Source: Sphingobacteriia bacterium
Lineage (GTDB): Bacteria; Bacteroidota; Bacteroidia; Chitinophagales; Chitinophagaceae
Length of the DNA: 46,506 nucleotides
Assembly: GCA_015999745.1 (NCBI GenBank)
Contig: JAECQP010000028.1
Span: 1-46,506 of the forward strand
Direction of reading: 5' to 3'
Positions 23,698-32,665 of the stretch are shown piece after piece (within the stretch, counting starts at the first letter, position 1; the number at the start of each line of letters is the position of its first letter). The notes under the pieces were generated by a model. It searched no databases. It was not told the origin of the DNA and was given only the letters and a program-made list of their open reading frames with translations. The position numbers and the translations under genes are program-made.

Positions 23698-26600
23698 ATG
23701 GCACTACCATATTTAGTAAAACATATATACAATAACGCTACAGAGGAAGTAATCCGGAGAGGGAAAAAGATTCACGCGCTGGGCAATGTTGAACTGATTG
23801 AACACGACGACCTGATGGGTAACGTGATCTTTCGGGTAAAGGATGACGGCTATGCTACTTTCTATAAAGTTCATATCAACCAATTTAAAGATCCCAAAAC
23901 ACTTTCTCTCCGCTGCACCTGTCCGTATAACCTCTCCGAAGTTTGCAGGCACAAGGCTGGTGCGCTTTTTCACCTGCAGGATATGCTCGACAAAAACCTG
24001 CTGGGCGACAAGGAAACCCTCTACGATCAGAAACATACGGTAGTTAAGATCAAAGCGCTGGACCTGAAATTGTTCAGGATGCTCACTTCCATTGAAACCT
24101 TCGACAAAGCGCAGGAATATCTCAGAAGCAATACTGCCAACCTGCTGGAGGCAAAGAATGAACGTGTGGTTGCGGAGGTGGATATAGAAGGCGGGAAACA
24201 CCGTGTGGTATTGCAGAAAAACGAAGAACGGAATTTTGATACCAGTTGTACCTGCAACAGCGAGATTGCCCATCCGTTGTGTGTACACAAAACCATTGTA
24301 TTTCTTCAATTACTAAAGAATCATGGTGCAGGATACTTCGACAGTATCCGGAACTGGGACAAGGAAAAAAATAAATTGCTGGCCCTCTATGGTTACTCTC
24401 TGGATGATGACCTGAAAGGAAAATTTGAATTTACTTACACAGATGGCAAGCCCTTTCTGCGTGTACTGGATGGCTCCATCAAGCGGCTGTCAGTTACTCC
24501 GGCTGCAGAACCCAAACCACAACAGGTGGAAACAATGGTTACCGCCTCTGAAACAATGGATGAACCTGCGCCGCCTTCCATGAAAATGGGATTGGTGATT
24601 ACAACGCAACAATCGCAGTACCCTTATACACAGTTGGAACTGGTGCAGGGCGAACCCGATGAAACCAATACCCGCTATGTTTCCAGGATTGCCAAACTGG
24701 ATCTGACCAAATTTGTTAATACAGAGGTTTTTTCGGAGGATGATAAAATGCTGTTACAGCAACTGCGTAAGCTGATGCCTTCCGAAGTCAGCCGGTACCT
24801 GAACAGGAACTCCCCGTTCAGCGGCATCTGGGAAAATATTATTCAGCAGCACGACGATGAACTTCCCGAGGAAACCAGGCACCTGATCAACGAATACCTG
24901 CATCCAAAGTACAAAAAACTGTTTGCAGAACTGAACGGCAGCCCCTTTGTATTTTACCTGCCTTCCAACAAAAGCTTTACCACGGCCAACCTCAATCAGG
25001 CGCATTTATCCAATCAATTTATCAGCCCCGAGTTTGAGATTAGTTATAAAGACAACCAGTATATTGTTGACTGCCGTATTAAACTGCCGCTGGCCGATCT
25101 GAATATTGCGGAAAATGCGAGCGATACCCATTTCCTGTTTCAATATCACCAGCAGTTCTTTATCTGGAAAAGAGCAGAAGATATTTTGCTGGTGGAGAAA
25201 TTCCTGCCCACCGGTAAAATGGTGATTGAAACGGCAGACTGGTCGCATCGTTTACAGGAATTCATCCTCCCCCTGTCTAAGGAATATGGCGTTCATTTCA
25301 CCAATGTGAAGAAGGAAGAGATTAAAGATGCCAAACCAGAACTGAAAATATTGCTGAAGGAAAAAGGAGAATACCTTTTGTTTCAGCCTGTATTCAACTA
25401 TCGGGGCTATGATGTGGCCAATACCGATAAAGAAAAAATATTCTTCCCTGTTGCCGATAAGCTGCTGGTAATTCACCGGAATATTGCAGCGGAACAGGAA
25501 CTGATGCAACGTATTGAAGGACTTCATTCCGGCTTTGTTAAACCGCTGGAAACCAATGTACTGGCTTTAAAAGGAAAAGAGGTTCTCCGGAACAACTGGT
25601 TCTTCCTGTTCATTGATGCAGTGAAAGACATGAATATTCCGGTGTTTGGGTTTGAAGCGTTGAAGAATTTCCGTTTCAACACCGCCAAGCCATCTACAAA
25701 AATATTCATCAGCAGCAATACCGACTGGTTTGATGCAAAAGTGGAAATCCTTTTTGGTGAGCAAAAAGTAACGGTGGATGAGGTGAAAAAAGCCCTTGCC
25801 AATAAACAGCAGTTTGTGCAGCTGAACGATGGTACACTGGGTATTCTTCCTGAGGAATGGATTAAGAAATATGCGCTTCTGTTCAGGGTGGGAGATGGAA
25901 GAGCCGGCGAAATGAAGCTGAGCAAGTACCATTTTAGTGTAATTGAAGAGCTGTACATGCAACGCGACGAGCAGGAACTCTTTTTTCAGCTCGAAGAAAA
26001 ATACGAACGCCTCAGGGGCCATCATTCTATTAAACCCATTCCTGCACCGGAGCACCTCAAATCGGTGTTGCGTCCTTACCAGGAGAGCGGGTTCCAATGG
26101 CTCAACTATTTACGCGAAGTACAGTGGGGTGGTATCCTGGCCGATGATATGGGTTTGGGTAAAACCATTCAGGCCTTAAGTTTTCTGCATCACCTGAAAG
26201 CAGAGAGCGGTACATTAAAAGCATTGGTGGTTTGTCCTACTACCTTGTTGTACAACTGGCAGAACGAGATTAAAAAATTCACACCTGCACTTTCCTATTA
26301 TATCCACCACGGCGGACTACGGGTGAAAGAGGGGATTTCGGATGAAAACATCGATGTAATCATTACTACCTATGGTACGCTGAGAAGCGATATTAAACAG
26401 TTTGTTGAAGTAAAATTTGATTACGTGATCCTGGATGAAAGCCAGGCCATTAAAAACCCCGCAAGCAAAGTGACCAAGGCGGCTTCGCTGCTGAAAGCAA
26501 CCAGCAGACTTTGTTTGAGCGGTACACCATTGCAGAACAATACTTTCGACATATTTGCCCAGATGAACTTCCTGAATCCCGGTATGCTGGGCAGCATGGA

Positions 26601-27456
26601 ATTCTTTAAACAGGAGTTCTCTATTCCGATTGATAAATTTGGAGAGAAGGAACAGAAAGACCATCTGCGCAAACTCCTATTTCCTTTCATTCTTCGCAGA
26701 ACGAAGGAGCAGGTGGCCAAGGATCTTCCGGAGAAACAGGAAATGGTCCTCTTTTGTGATATGGGTGAAGAACAACGCCGGATTTACGATGCCTACAGAA
26801 ATGATTACAGGGATAAGATCCTGGGTGTAGTGGAAAACCAGGGCATACAGAAATCGCAGCTGACCATTCTGCAGGGGTTGATGAAACTCAGGCAGATCTG
26901 CGACAGCCCTGCTATTGTAAAAGAAGAAGAGCAATTCCCGAATGTTTCTGTGAAACTGGAAGAACTGGGAAGAGAGATTACCGAAAATATCAGCAACCAC
27001 AAGGCGCTGGTGTTCTCGCAGTTTCTGGGTATGCTCTCGTTGATCAAAGAGAAAATGAAAGAGCTGGGGGTGGATTATGAATATTTTGATGGCAGCAGTA
27101 CGGTGAATGAACGGGAACGCGCTATCCAGCGGTTTCAGAATGATGAGAACTGCCGGGTATTCCTGATTTCCCTCAAAGCGGGTGGGGTGGGTTTGAACCT
27201 TACCGCTGCAGACTATGTATATATCGTGGATCCATGGTGGAACCCTGCCGTGGAACAACAGGCCATTGACCGGACACACCGTATCGGGCAAACCAAGAAT
27301 ATTTTTGCATACCGGATGATCTGTACGGATACGGTGGAAGATAAAATTCTGAAACTGCAGGAACGCAAACGTAACCTGGCACGCGATGTCATTGCCGATG
27401 ATGAAGGGTTTGTGAAAACATTGACCAGGGAAGATGTGGAATACCTGTTCAGCTAA
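23698..27456 (+). CDS. SNF2-family helicase with SWIM zinc-finger-like N-terminus
   Basis: A 1252-residue Swi2/Snf2 ATPase, started at the ATG at 23698 (nine extra codons are possible upstream). Two SWIM-like CxC...CxH motifs lie at the N-terminus: CTCPYNLSEVCRH (73-85) and CTCNSEIAHPLCVH (184-197). The ATPase core fills about residues 790-1250: DDMGLGKT (motif I, near 815), DESQ (motif II, near 913), SGTPLQNN (motif III), and motif VI near residue 1193 with RTHRIGQ. These proteins move along double-stranded DNA and remodel protein-DNA complexes; in bacteria the specific role is usually unknown. TAATTTTG at 23659-23666 is a possible -7 element just upstream. Ending 160 bp before the first receptor gene, it appears to be its own unit. 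Confidence 0.93.
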   Translation: MALPYLVKHIYNNATEEVIRRGKKIHALGNVELIEHDDLMGNVIFRVKDDGYATFYKVHINQFKDPKTLSLRCTCPYNLSEVCRHKAGALFHLQDMLDKNLLGDKETLYDQKHTVVKIKALDLKLFRMLTSIETFDKAQEYLRSNTANLLEAKNERVVAEVDIEGGKHRVVLQKNEERNFDTSCTCNSEIAHPLCVHKTIVFLQLLKNHGAGYFDSIRNWDKEKNKLLALYGYSLDDDLKGKFEFTYTDGKPFLRVLDGSIKRLSVTPAAEPKPQQVETMVTASETMDEPAPPSMKMGLVITTQQSQYPYTQLELVQGEPDETNTRYVSRIAKLDLTKFVNTEVFSEDDKMLLQQLRKLMPSEVSRYLNRNSPFSGIWENIIQQHDDELPEETRHLINEYLHPKYKKLFAELNGSPFVFYLPSNKSFTTANLNQAHLSNQFISPEFEISYKDNQYIVDCRIKLPLADLNIAENASDTHFLFQYHQQFFIWKRAEDILLVEKFLPTGKMVIETADWSHRLQEFILPLSKEYGVHFTNVKKEEIKDAKPELKILLKEKGEYLLFQPVFNYRGYDVANTDKEKIFFPVADKLLVIHRNIAAEQELMQRIEGLHSGFVKPLETNVLALKGKEVLRNNWFFLFIDAVKDMNIPVFGFEALKNFRFNTAKPSTKIFISSNTDWFDAKVEILFGEQKVTVDEVKKALANKQQFVQLNDGTLGILPEEWIKKYALLFRVGDGRAGEMKLSKYHFSVIEELYMQRDEQELFFQLEEKYERLRGHHSIKPIPAPEHLKSVLRPYQESGFQWLNYLREVQWGGILADDMGLGKTIQALSFLHHLKAESGTLKALVVCPTTLLYNWQNEIKKFTPALSYYIHHGGLRVKEGISDENIDVIITTYGTLRSDIKQFVEVKFDYVILDESQAIKNPASKVTKAASLLKATSRLCLSGTPLQNNTFDIFAQMNFLNPGMLGSMEFFKQEFSIPIDKFGEKEQKDHLRKLLFPFILRRTKEQVAKDLPEKQEMVLFCDMGEEQRRIYDAYRNDYRDKILGVVENQGIQKSQLTILQGLMKLRQICDSPAIVKEEEQFPNVSVKLEELGREITENISNHKALVFSQFLGMLSLIKEKMKELGVDYEYFDGSSTVNERERAIQRFQNDENCRVFLISLKAGGVGLNLTAADYVYIVDPWWNPAVEQQAIDRTHRIGQTKNIFAYRMICTDTVEDKILKLQERKRNLARDVIADDEGFVKTLTREDVEYLFS

Positions 27457-27616
27457 ACGCTTGTTGGCCGATTCTCCTTTTATTCGGCGCTGTTCACCGA
27501 TTTTAAAGTATTTTGAATGCCCTGCTTCCAATTATCACGATAGCTTGCCCTTGATCTGTAATAGAAGGGTTCTTCCGGAAAACAACCGCTATTTTACATT
27601 ATTAAGTAGGCTTATT

Positions 27617-30466
27617 ATGAAATTTTTTTTGGCAATACTGCTATTGTTGGCTTCGTATGGTTCCGCACAGGCGCAAAACACCGGCACCTTAAAAGGGAAA
27701 CTGGTGGATACAGTGGGTAAACAGGTATTGAAAGATGCGTCCATTACTGTACTGGATGCGAGAGATTCCACGCTCGAAGTATTTGGGCTTGCCAAATCAG
27801 ATGGCAGTTTTGTGCTCGAAAATATCAGCCTGGGCGAGATGATCCTGCAGATTAAGTTCCAGGGCTATGAGCCGCTTTCCCGAAAACTGCAGTTTACAAA
27901 ATTGAATCATACTATTGACCTTGGCACGGTATACCTGCAATTGGCTGCCAATGACCTGGGTAATGTCACCGTAACCCAATCCCCTATTACCATCAAAAAA
28001 GATACCGTTGAATTCAACGCATCTTCCTTTAAAACAAAACCGAATGCAGTGATGGAAGATGTGTTGAAGAAACTGCCGGGTGTTCAGGTAGATAAGGACG
28101 GATCGATCAAGGCGCAGGGCGAAAATGTACAGCGGGTACTGGTGGATGGTAAAAGATTTTTCGGAGATGATCCCAAGCTGGCTACCAAAAACCTTCCCCC
28201 CGATATGATTGATAAAATCCAGGTATTCGATGCATTGAGCGATCAGAGCGCATTTACGGGATTTGATGATGGTAACAGGATCAAGACCATCAATATCACC
28301 ACCAAAAAAGACAAACGCAAAGGGTATTTCGGAAAGGCAACAATTGGCGCAGGGTCCGACGCTGAAGAAGGTCGGTTTGATAACAATATCAACCTCAGCC
28401 ATTTTAACGGCGACATGCAGCTCACCCTGATTGGACAGGCCAACAACGTCAATAAACAAAATTTCAGTGTACAGGATGTGCTGGGCTCCCTGGGCGGCGG
28501 TGGTAATTTCGGTGGCGGAAGAGGTGGCGGCGGTGCAGCAGCAGTAAGCGGATTGCTGGGCACAGGCAGTGGCGGAGGAATCGTGAACACATGGGCAGGG
28601 GGCCTGAACTATAAAGATGTATGGGGAACAAAAACCCAGGTTTCCGGCAGTTATTTTTTCAATGATCAGAAAACCTACAGAGACCAGAACAGTTACACCC
28701 AGAACCTGATTCCGGGTAATCCCGATTCATCTATTTTTAATTCGCAGCAGCAAAATTCTGTAACACATAACCAGAACCACCGGATCAATTTTAACATCGA
28801 ACACCAGTTTGATTCTTCCAATTCCCTGATCATCCGGCCAAACCTGAGCTTTCAACAGACCGATGCGCAAACAGACCAGACTACTTTTTCTACAAAAGGT
28901 TCTGCGAAATCACTGAACAACTCCATTGCCGCCACCAACCGGCAGAGCGATGGTTACAACGCTTCACTGGAAGCAACTTTCCGCCACCGTTTTGCAAAAA
29001 AAGGAAGAACCTATTCCATTGCTTTAAATCCCGGAAGAAATATCAACGACGGGAACACGTCCAATTATTCCATCAACAATTACTTCAATACGGCCACCCC
29101 TTATTCGGATACCATCAATCAGCGGGGCATTACCAGCAGGGACGCCAATACATTCAACGCTACTTTGTCTTATACCGAACCGATCGGCAAAAACCAGATC
29201 CTGGAAATCAACTACAATTACAACAGCAATACCAACAATTCCGGCACCAGGACATATGCGTTCAACCCGGTTAGCGGGCAATACGATAAAACAGTGGTCA
29301 ACCTGACCAATGAATTTGAAAATACATTCAATTCCAACAGGGTAACACTGAACTATCGCCTGCAACATGCCAAATATAATTTCAGTATTGGTACTGGTGT
29401 TCAGGCAGGTGATCTGACCAGTAAGAATATCACCAAAGACAGTTCCATCCTTCAGCATTTTGTGAACTTCTTTCCTACCATGAACTTCCGCTACGATTTT
29501 TCCAGAACCAAAAACCTTCGGATCTTTTACAACGGCAGAACCGCGCAACCATCTGCCGCTCAGTTACAGCCGGTGATCGACAATTCCAATCCGCTGAATA
29601 TCAAAACAGGTAACCCTGAGTTGAAACAGCAATTCGTTCACAGTTTCCGGGTGATGTACAACTCCTTTGATATGTTCACTCAACGGCTGGTATTTGCCAC
29701 CATCAACGCCAGCTTTACAGCGAATGATATACAGAATTCCACGGTTTTCCTGGCTAACGGGGCCCAGTTTACCAAGCCGGTAAACCTGGATGGCACTTAC
29801 AATATCAATGGGTTCTTCAATTATGGATTCCCCCTGAAGAAGCCGAAGAGCAATATCAACCTGTCCCTGAATCTCAGCAGGTCGCAGAGTCAGACCCTGG
29901 TGAATACGCAAAGCAATTACACACGCAATACCAGCGCAGGATTCAACGCATCCTGGACCACTAATCTGAAAGAGAATTTTGATATGAATTTCTCTTCCAA
30001 TTCTTCGTTCACTTTTGCCCGGTACACCCTGCAACCGCAGCAGAACGGGGATTATTTTACTCAAACCCTTTCTGCAGAACCTACTTTTTACAGCAAAAAC
30101 GGATGGGTGATCTCTTCCGATTTCAGTTACGTGAAGAATACCGGCAGGGCCGAAGGATATAATACCAGCATCCCGCTCTGGAGCGCCAGCATTGCCAAAC
30201 AACTCTTTAAAAAGAAAGAGGGCGAACTTAAATTGTATGTATTTGACCTGTTGAACCAAAATGTGAGTGTAACCAGGAATATTACCGGTAATACCATTCA
30301 GGATGTTTCATCGAGGGTGCTTTCCCGTTATTTTATGGTCAGCTTTACCTATAACCTGCGCAGGTTTGGCGCCCAGGGACAGCAACAGCGAAACCCCATG
30401 ATGGAGATGTTCCGCGGCAACAGGCCTCCGGGCGGAAACAGGATGATCCGGGACTTCCGGCAATAG
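27617..30466 (+). CDS. TonB-dependent / OMP-barrel family receptor (first paralogue)
   Basis: A 949-residue outer-membrane protein. The start at 27617 gives the signal peptide MKFFLAILLLLASYGSAQAQ. Residues 22-110 form a carboxypeptidase-regulatory-like Ig domain, 120-235 the plug region (KKDTVEFNASSFKTKPNAV, KLPGV, VLVDGKRFFGDDPKLATKNL, IDKIQVFD, GFDDGN, the typical OMP_b-brl_3 signature), and the rest an outer-membrane barrel. A Gly-rich loop occupies about 293-321. The C-terminal tail is Arg/Gly/Pro-rich and the last residues are FRQ, not the usual aromatic end. It is clearly paralogous to the receptor at 39831 but lacks GLPGLI or two-component genes beside it. The ligand is unknown. Confidence 0.87.
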   Translation: MKFFLAILLLLASYGSAQAQNTGTLKGKLVDTVGKQVLKDASITVLDARDSTLEVFGLAKSDGSFVLENISLGEMILQIKFQGYEPLSRKLQFTKLNHTIDLGTVYLQLAANDLGNVTVTQSPITIKKDTVEFNASSFKTKPNAVMEDVLKKLPGVQVDKDGSIKAQGENVQRVLVDGKRFFGDDPKLATKNLPPDMIDKIQVFDALSDQSAFTGFDDGNRIKTINITTKKDKRKGYFGKATIGAGSDAEEGRFDNNINLSHFNGDMQLTLIGQANNVNKQNFSVQDVLGSLGGGGNFGGGRGGGGAAAVSGLLGTGSGGGIVNTWAGGLNYKDVWGTKTQVSGSYFFNDQKTYRDQNSYTQNLIPGNPDSSIFNSQQQNSVTHNQNHRINFNIEHQFDSSNSLIIRPNLSFQQTDAQTDQTTFSTKGSAKSLNNSIAATNRQSDGYNASLEATFRHRFAKKGRTYSIALNPGRNINDGNTSNYSINNYFNTATPYSDTINQRGITSRDANTFNATLSYTEPIGKNQILEINYNYNSNTNNSGTRTYAFNPVSGQYDKTVVNLTNEFENTFNSNRVTLNYRLQHAKYNFSIGTGVQAGDLTSKNITKDSSILQHFVNFFPTMNFRYDFSRTKNLRIFYNGRTAQPSAAQLQPVIDNSNPLNIKTGNPELKQQFVHSFRVMYNSFDMFTQRLVFATINASFTANDIQNSTVFLANGAQFTKPVNLDGTYNINGFFNYGFPLKKPKSNINLSLNLSRSQSQTLVNTQSNYTRNTSAGFNASWTTNLKENFDMNFSSNSSFTFARYTLQPQQNGDYFTQTLSAEPTFYSKNGWVISSDFSYVKNTGRAEGYNTSIPLWSASIAKQLFKKKEGELKLYVFDLLNQNVSVTRNITGNTIQDVSSRVLSRYFMVSFTYNLRRFGAQGQQQRNPMMEMFRGNRPPGGNRMIRDFRQ

Positions 30467-30481
30467 GAAGCGCTGCCCCGG

Positions 30482-30508
30482 TTTACCCCTGGGAGGGTTA
30501 ATTTTTTG
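30482..30508 (+). terminator. Weak terminator after the first receptor gene
   Basis: TTTACCC / GGGTTAA (30482-30488 / 30495-30501), with one T-T mismatch and a 6-base loop, is followed by TTTTTT and lies 16 bp past the receptor stop. It is short, so termination may be partial. Confidence 0.4.
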
Positions 30509-30521
30509 TATTTTCTTAAAA

Positions 30522-30554
30522 TTGACTATTTATAGGCTAAAAGTGCTAATTTTA
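30522..30554 (+). promoter_or_regulatory. Promoter of the arginine operon
   Basis: TTG (30522-30524) and TAATTTTA (30547-30554) are separated by 22 bp, close to the Bacteroidota pattern TTG / TAnnTTTG with the last base A. The predicted start of transcription, near 30560, is about 10 bases before the leader ORF ATG, leaving about 215 nt of leader before the first structural gene. Confidence 0.55.
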
Positions 30555-30569
30555 CAGCCTCAAATAAAG

Positions 30570-30677
30570 ATGGCAAAAGCGAATACATACCATTTTATCC
30601 TTACTGGCCGTTCACATTCTGCTGAACCGGTAAGTTTCCCGTTTGTCGTATTGCCGCGACCTCGACGCGGTTTCTGA
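30570..30677 (+). CDS. Arginine leader peptide (35 residues)
   Basis: A short frame at 30570-30677 encodes 35 residues beginning MAKANTYHFILTGRS and ending VVLPRPRRGF, then TGA. Three of its last six residues are Arg (codons CGA, CGA, CGC at 30657-30659, 30663-30665 and 30666-30668), and it is placed between the promoter and the arginine genes. The arrangement is that of a control leader peptide: ribosome progress through the Arg codons would report on charged tRNA-Arg. The peptide has no other recognisable feature, and expression is inferred. Confidence 0.65.
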   Translation: MAKANTYHFILTGRSHSAEPVSFPFVVLPRPRRGF

Positions 30678-30709
30678 TAGGACGAGCAACTGGCACTTGC
30701 CCCTATCAG
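30654..30709 (+). promoter_or_regulatory. Leader hairpins overlapping the Arg codons and stop (attenuator candidate)
   Basis: Hairpin 1 pairs CCGCG (30654-30658) with CGCGG (30666-30670) and places the Arg codons in its stem and loop. Hairpin 2 pairs CTGATAGG (30674-30681, containing the leader stop codon) with CCTATCAG (30702-30709), with an inner GCAA/TTGC helix (30686-30689/30697-30700). A ribosome paused at the Arg codons would leave hairpin 2 free to form, while one at the stop would cover its 5' arm. Downstream, TCTTTTT at 30757-30763 could belong to a terminator, but I cannot draw a strong stem for it, so the final switch may act on translation or through Rho. Confidence 0.55.
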
Positions 30710-30776
30710 TGGAAATTTCCCCGAAAGTGAATTAGGCAGAGCGCCCCCTCGATCATTCTTTTTAATTATTAGCAAG

Positions 30777-31451
30777 TTGGAACAGCAAATCATTGTTCGT
30801 GTAGCAAACAGCAACGATACACAGTATGCAAAGATCATTACAGATGAGATGGAATCATCTGCGAAGGCCAGAGGCACCGGAATTGCCAAAAGAAGCCCGG
30901 ATTATGTAGCAAAGAAAATGGAAGAAGGCAAAGCCGTCATTGCGCTGGAAACAAATGGCGACTGGGTAGGTTTCTGCTATATAGAAGTATGGGGGCATGA
31001 GCAGTTTGTGGCCAACAGCGGCCTGATTGTTTCTCCGAAATACCGGAAAAGCGGGGTGGCCAAGCAGATCAAGCAGACCATCTTCAATCTTTCCCGCCAG
31101 AAATATCCTAATGCGAAAATTTTCGGGTTAACCACCGGCCTGGCTGTGATGAAGATCAACAGTGATCTGGGTTATGAGCCTGTAACTTACAGCGAGCTGA
31201 CCGATGATGAAGAGTTCTGGGCGGGCTGCAAGAGCTGTGTGAACTATGATATTCTGATGAGCAAGAACCGGAAAAACTGTATGTGTACGGCAATGCTCTA
31301 CGATCCTGCCGATCATTTTGAACCTGCGGAAACCTCTGCCGATTTCAAACAGAACTCCAAACTGTATGAGCGTTTCATGAAATTGAAGCAAAGTAAACTG
31401 ATGAATATCTTCAAAAAGAAAACATTATTCAGCAATTTTTTTAATTTATAA
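30777..31451 (+). CDS. GNAT acetyltransferase, probable first enzyme of the arginine pathway
   Basis: A 224-residue GNAT with a TTG start (the first internal ATG is residue 25). DEMESSAKARGTGIAKRSP and the region VSPKYRKSGVAKQIK (acetyl-CoA loop, here RKSGVA) are visible; a Cys-rich segment CKSC...NCMC lies near residues 143-166. No argA, argJ or argO-like gene is in the cluster although all other steps are, and this gene opens the operon. It therefore probably supplies N-acetyl- or N-succinyl-glutamate, as proposed for GNATs in Bacteroidota arginine clusters. The acyl donor is not determined. It sits 11 bp before argG. Confidence 0.75.
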   Translation: MEQQIIVRVANSNDTQYAKIITDEMESSAKARGTGIAKRSPDYVAKKMEEGKAVIALETNGDWVGFCYIEVWGHEQFVANSGLIVSPKYRKSGVAKQIKQTIFNLSRQKYPNAKIFGLTTGLAVMKINSDLGYEPVTYSELTDDEEFWAGCKSCVNYDILMSKNRKNCMCTAMLYDPADHFEPAETSADFKQNSKLYERFMKLKQSKLMNIFKKKTLFSNFFNL

Positions 31452-31462
31452 ACAGGAGTAAC

Positions 31463-32665
31463 ATGCAATCGAAAAAACTGGTACTGGGATTCAGCGGAGG
31501 TTTGGATACCACTTATTGCGCCATCTATCTGTCGCAGGAAAAAGGGTATGAAGTACATAGTGTAATTGTAAACACCGGCGGCTTCAGTGAAGCCGAGCTG
31601 CAGCATATAGAAAAACATGCCTATTCTCTGGGTGTAAAGACGCATACCACCATTGATGCGGTAAAAAGCTATTACGATAAGATTGTCAAATACCTGATCT
31701 ATGGCAATGTGTTAAAGAACAATACCTACCCCCTAAGTGTAAGTGCGGAACGACTGAGCCAGGCCGTACATATTGCAGAACATGCTAAAAAAATGGGCGC
31801 TGTAGCTGTGGCACATGGCAGTACCGGCGCCGGCAACGACCAGGTTCGCTTTGATATGATTTTCCATATCCTGATTCCCGAACTGGAAATTCTTACGCCG
31901 ATCCGCGATCTGAGGATCAGCAGGGAAGCTGAAATCGAATACCTGAAAGCCAAAGGGGTTGAGATGAATTTTGCAAAAGCAGCCTATTCTATCAATAAAG
32001 GTCTCTGGGGTACCAGTGTGGGCGGCAGAGAAACCCTGCATTCAAAAGGCATACTGCCCGAAGAAGCCTGGCCTACACAGGTTACTAAAACCGGATCAGA
32101 GGAAATTAAAATACACTTTGAAAAAGGGGAGATCACGATGATCAATAATCAGGCCTTTGATCATCCTGCACATGCCATCCAGTATCTGCAGACGTTGGCC
32201 GGTCCATACGGAGTGGGAAGAGATATTCATGTGGGTGATACCATTATCGGTATTAAAGGCCGTGTAGGTTTTGAAGCGGCCGCACCTATGGTAATTCTGA
32301 AAGCACACCATGCATTGGAAAAACATGTGCTTACCAAATGGCAGCTGAGCTGGAAAGAGCAACTGGCGCATTTTTATGGCAACTGGCTGCACGAAGGCCA
32401 GATCATGGACCCTGTAATGCGCGATATTGAAGCCTACCTCGAAAGTTCGCAGGCGCATGTTACCGGAGATGTTTTTATACAACTGATGCCTTACCGTTTC
32501 CAGGTGATCGGCATTGAATCTGCATACGACCTGATGAGCAGCAAGTTTGGTCATTATGGTGAAATGAATACAGGCTGGAGTGGTGAAGATGTTCGCGGCT
32601 TCTCTAAAATTTTTGCTAACCAGATCGTGATTTATAACAGTATTAAAGCTTCTGCCAATGATTAA
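31463..32665 (+). CDS. argG: Argininosuccinate synthase
   Basis: A 400-residue enzyme joining citrulline and aspartate with ATP to give argininosuccinate. The PP-loop GFSGGLDTT is at 9-17, and the region VAHGSTGAGNDQVRFD (about 112-127) is characteristic of the citrulline/AMP site. Length and motifs are normal. The start of argC overlaps its end by 8 bp. In this pathway the citrulline comes from the deacylation of N-acyl-citrulline by the argE-like gene in the same operon. Confidence 0.95.
   Translation: MQSKKLVLGFSGGLDTTYCAIYLSQEKGYEVHSVIVNTGGFSEAELQHIEKHAYSLGVKTHTTIDAVKSYYDKIVKYLIYGNVLKNNTYPLSVSAERLSQAVHIAEHAKKMGAVAVAHGSTGAGNDQVRFDMIFHILIPELEILTPIRDLRISREAEIEYLKAKGVEMNFAKAAYSINKGLWGTSVGGRETLHSKGILPEEAWPTQVTKTGSEEIKIHFEKGEITMINNQAFDHPAHAIQYLQTLAGPYGVGRDIHVGDTIIGIKGRVGFEAAAPMVILKAHHALEKHVLTKWQLSWKEQLAHFYGNWLHEGQIMDPVMRDIEAYLESSQAHVTGDVFIQLMPYRFQVIGIESAYDLMSSKFGHYGEMNTGWSGEDVRGFSKIFANQIVIYNSIKASAND

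Noticed and set aside
26677..27531. 284-codon minus-strand reading frame
   Set aside because: It lies wholly opposite the conserved helicase motifs of the SNF2 gene, so it is an antisense shadow.
29564..30259. 231-codon minus-strand reading frame
   Set aside because: Antisense of the barrel part of the first receptor gene.
30560..30889. 109-codon minus-strand reading frame over the arg leader
   Set aside because: It covers the leader hairpins and the GNAT start on the opposite strand, has no family features, and the plus-strand leader explains the region better.
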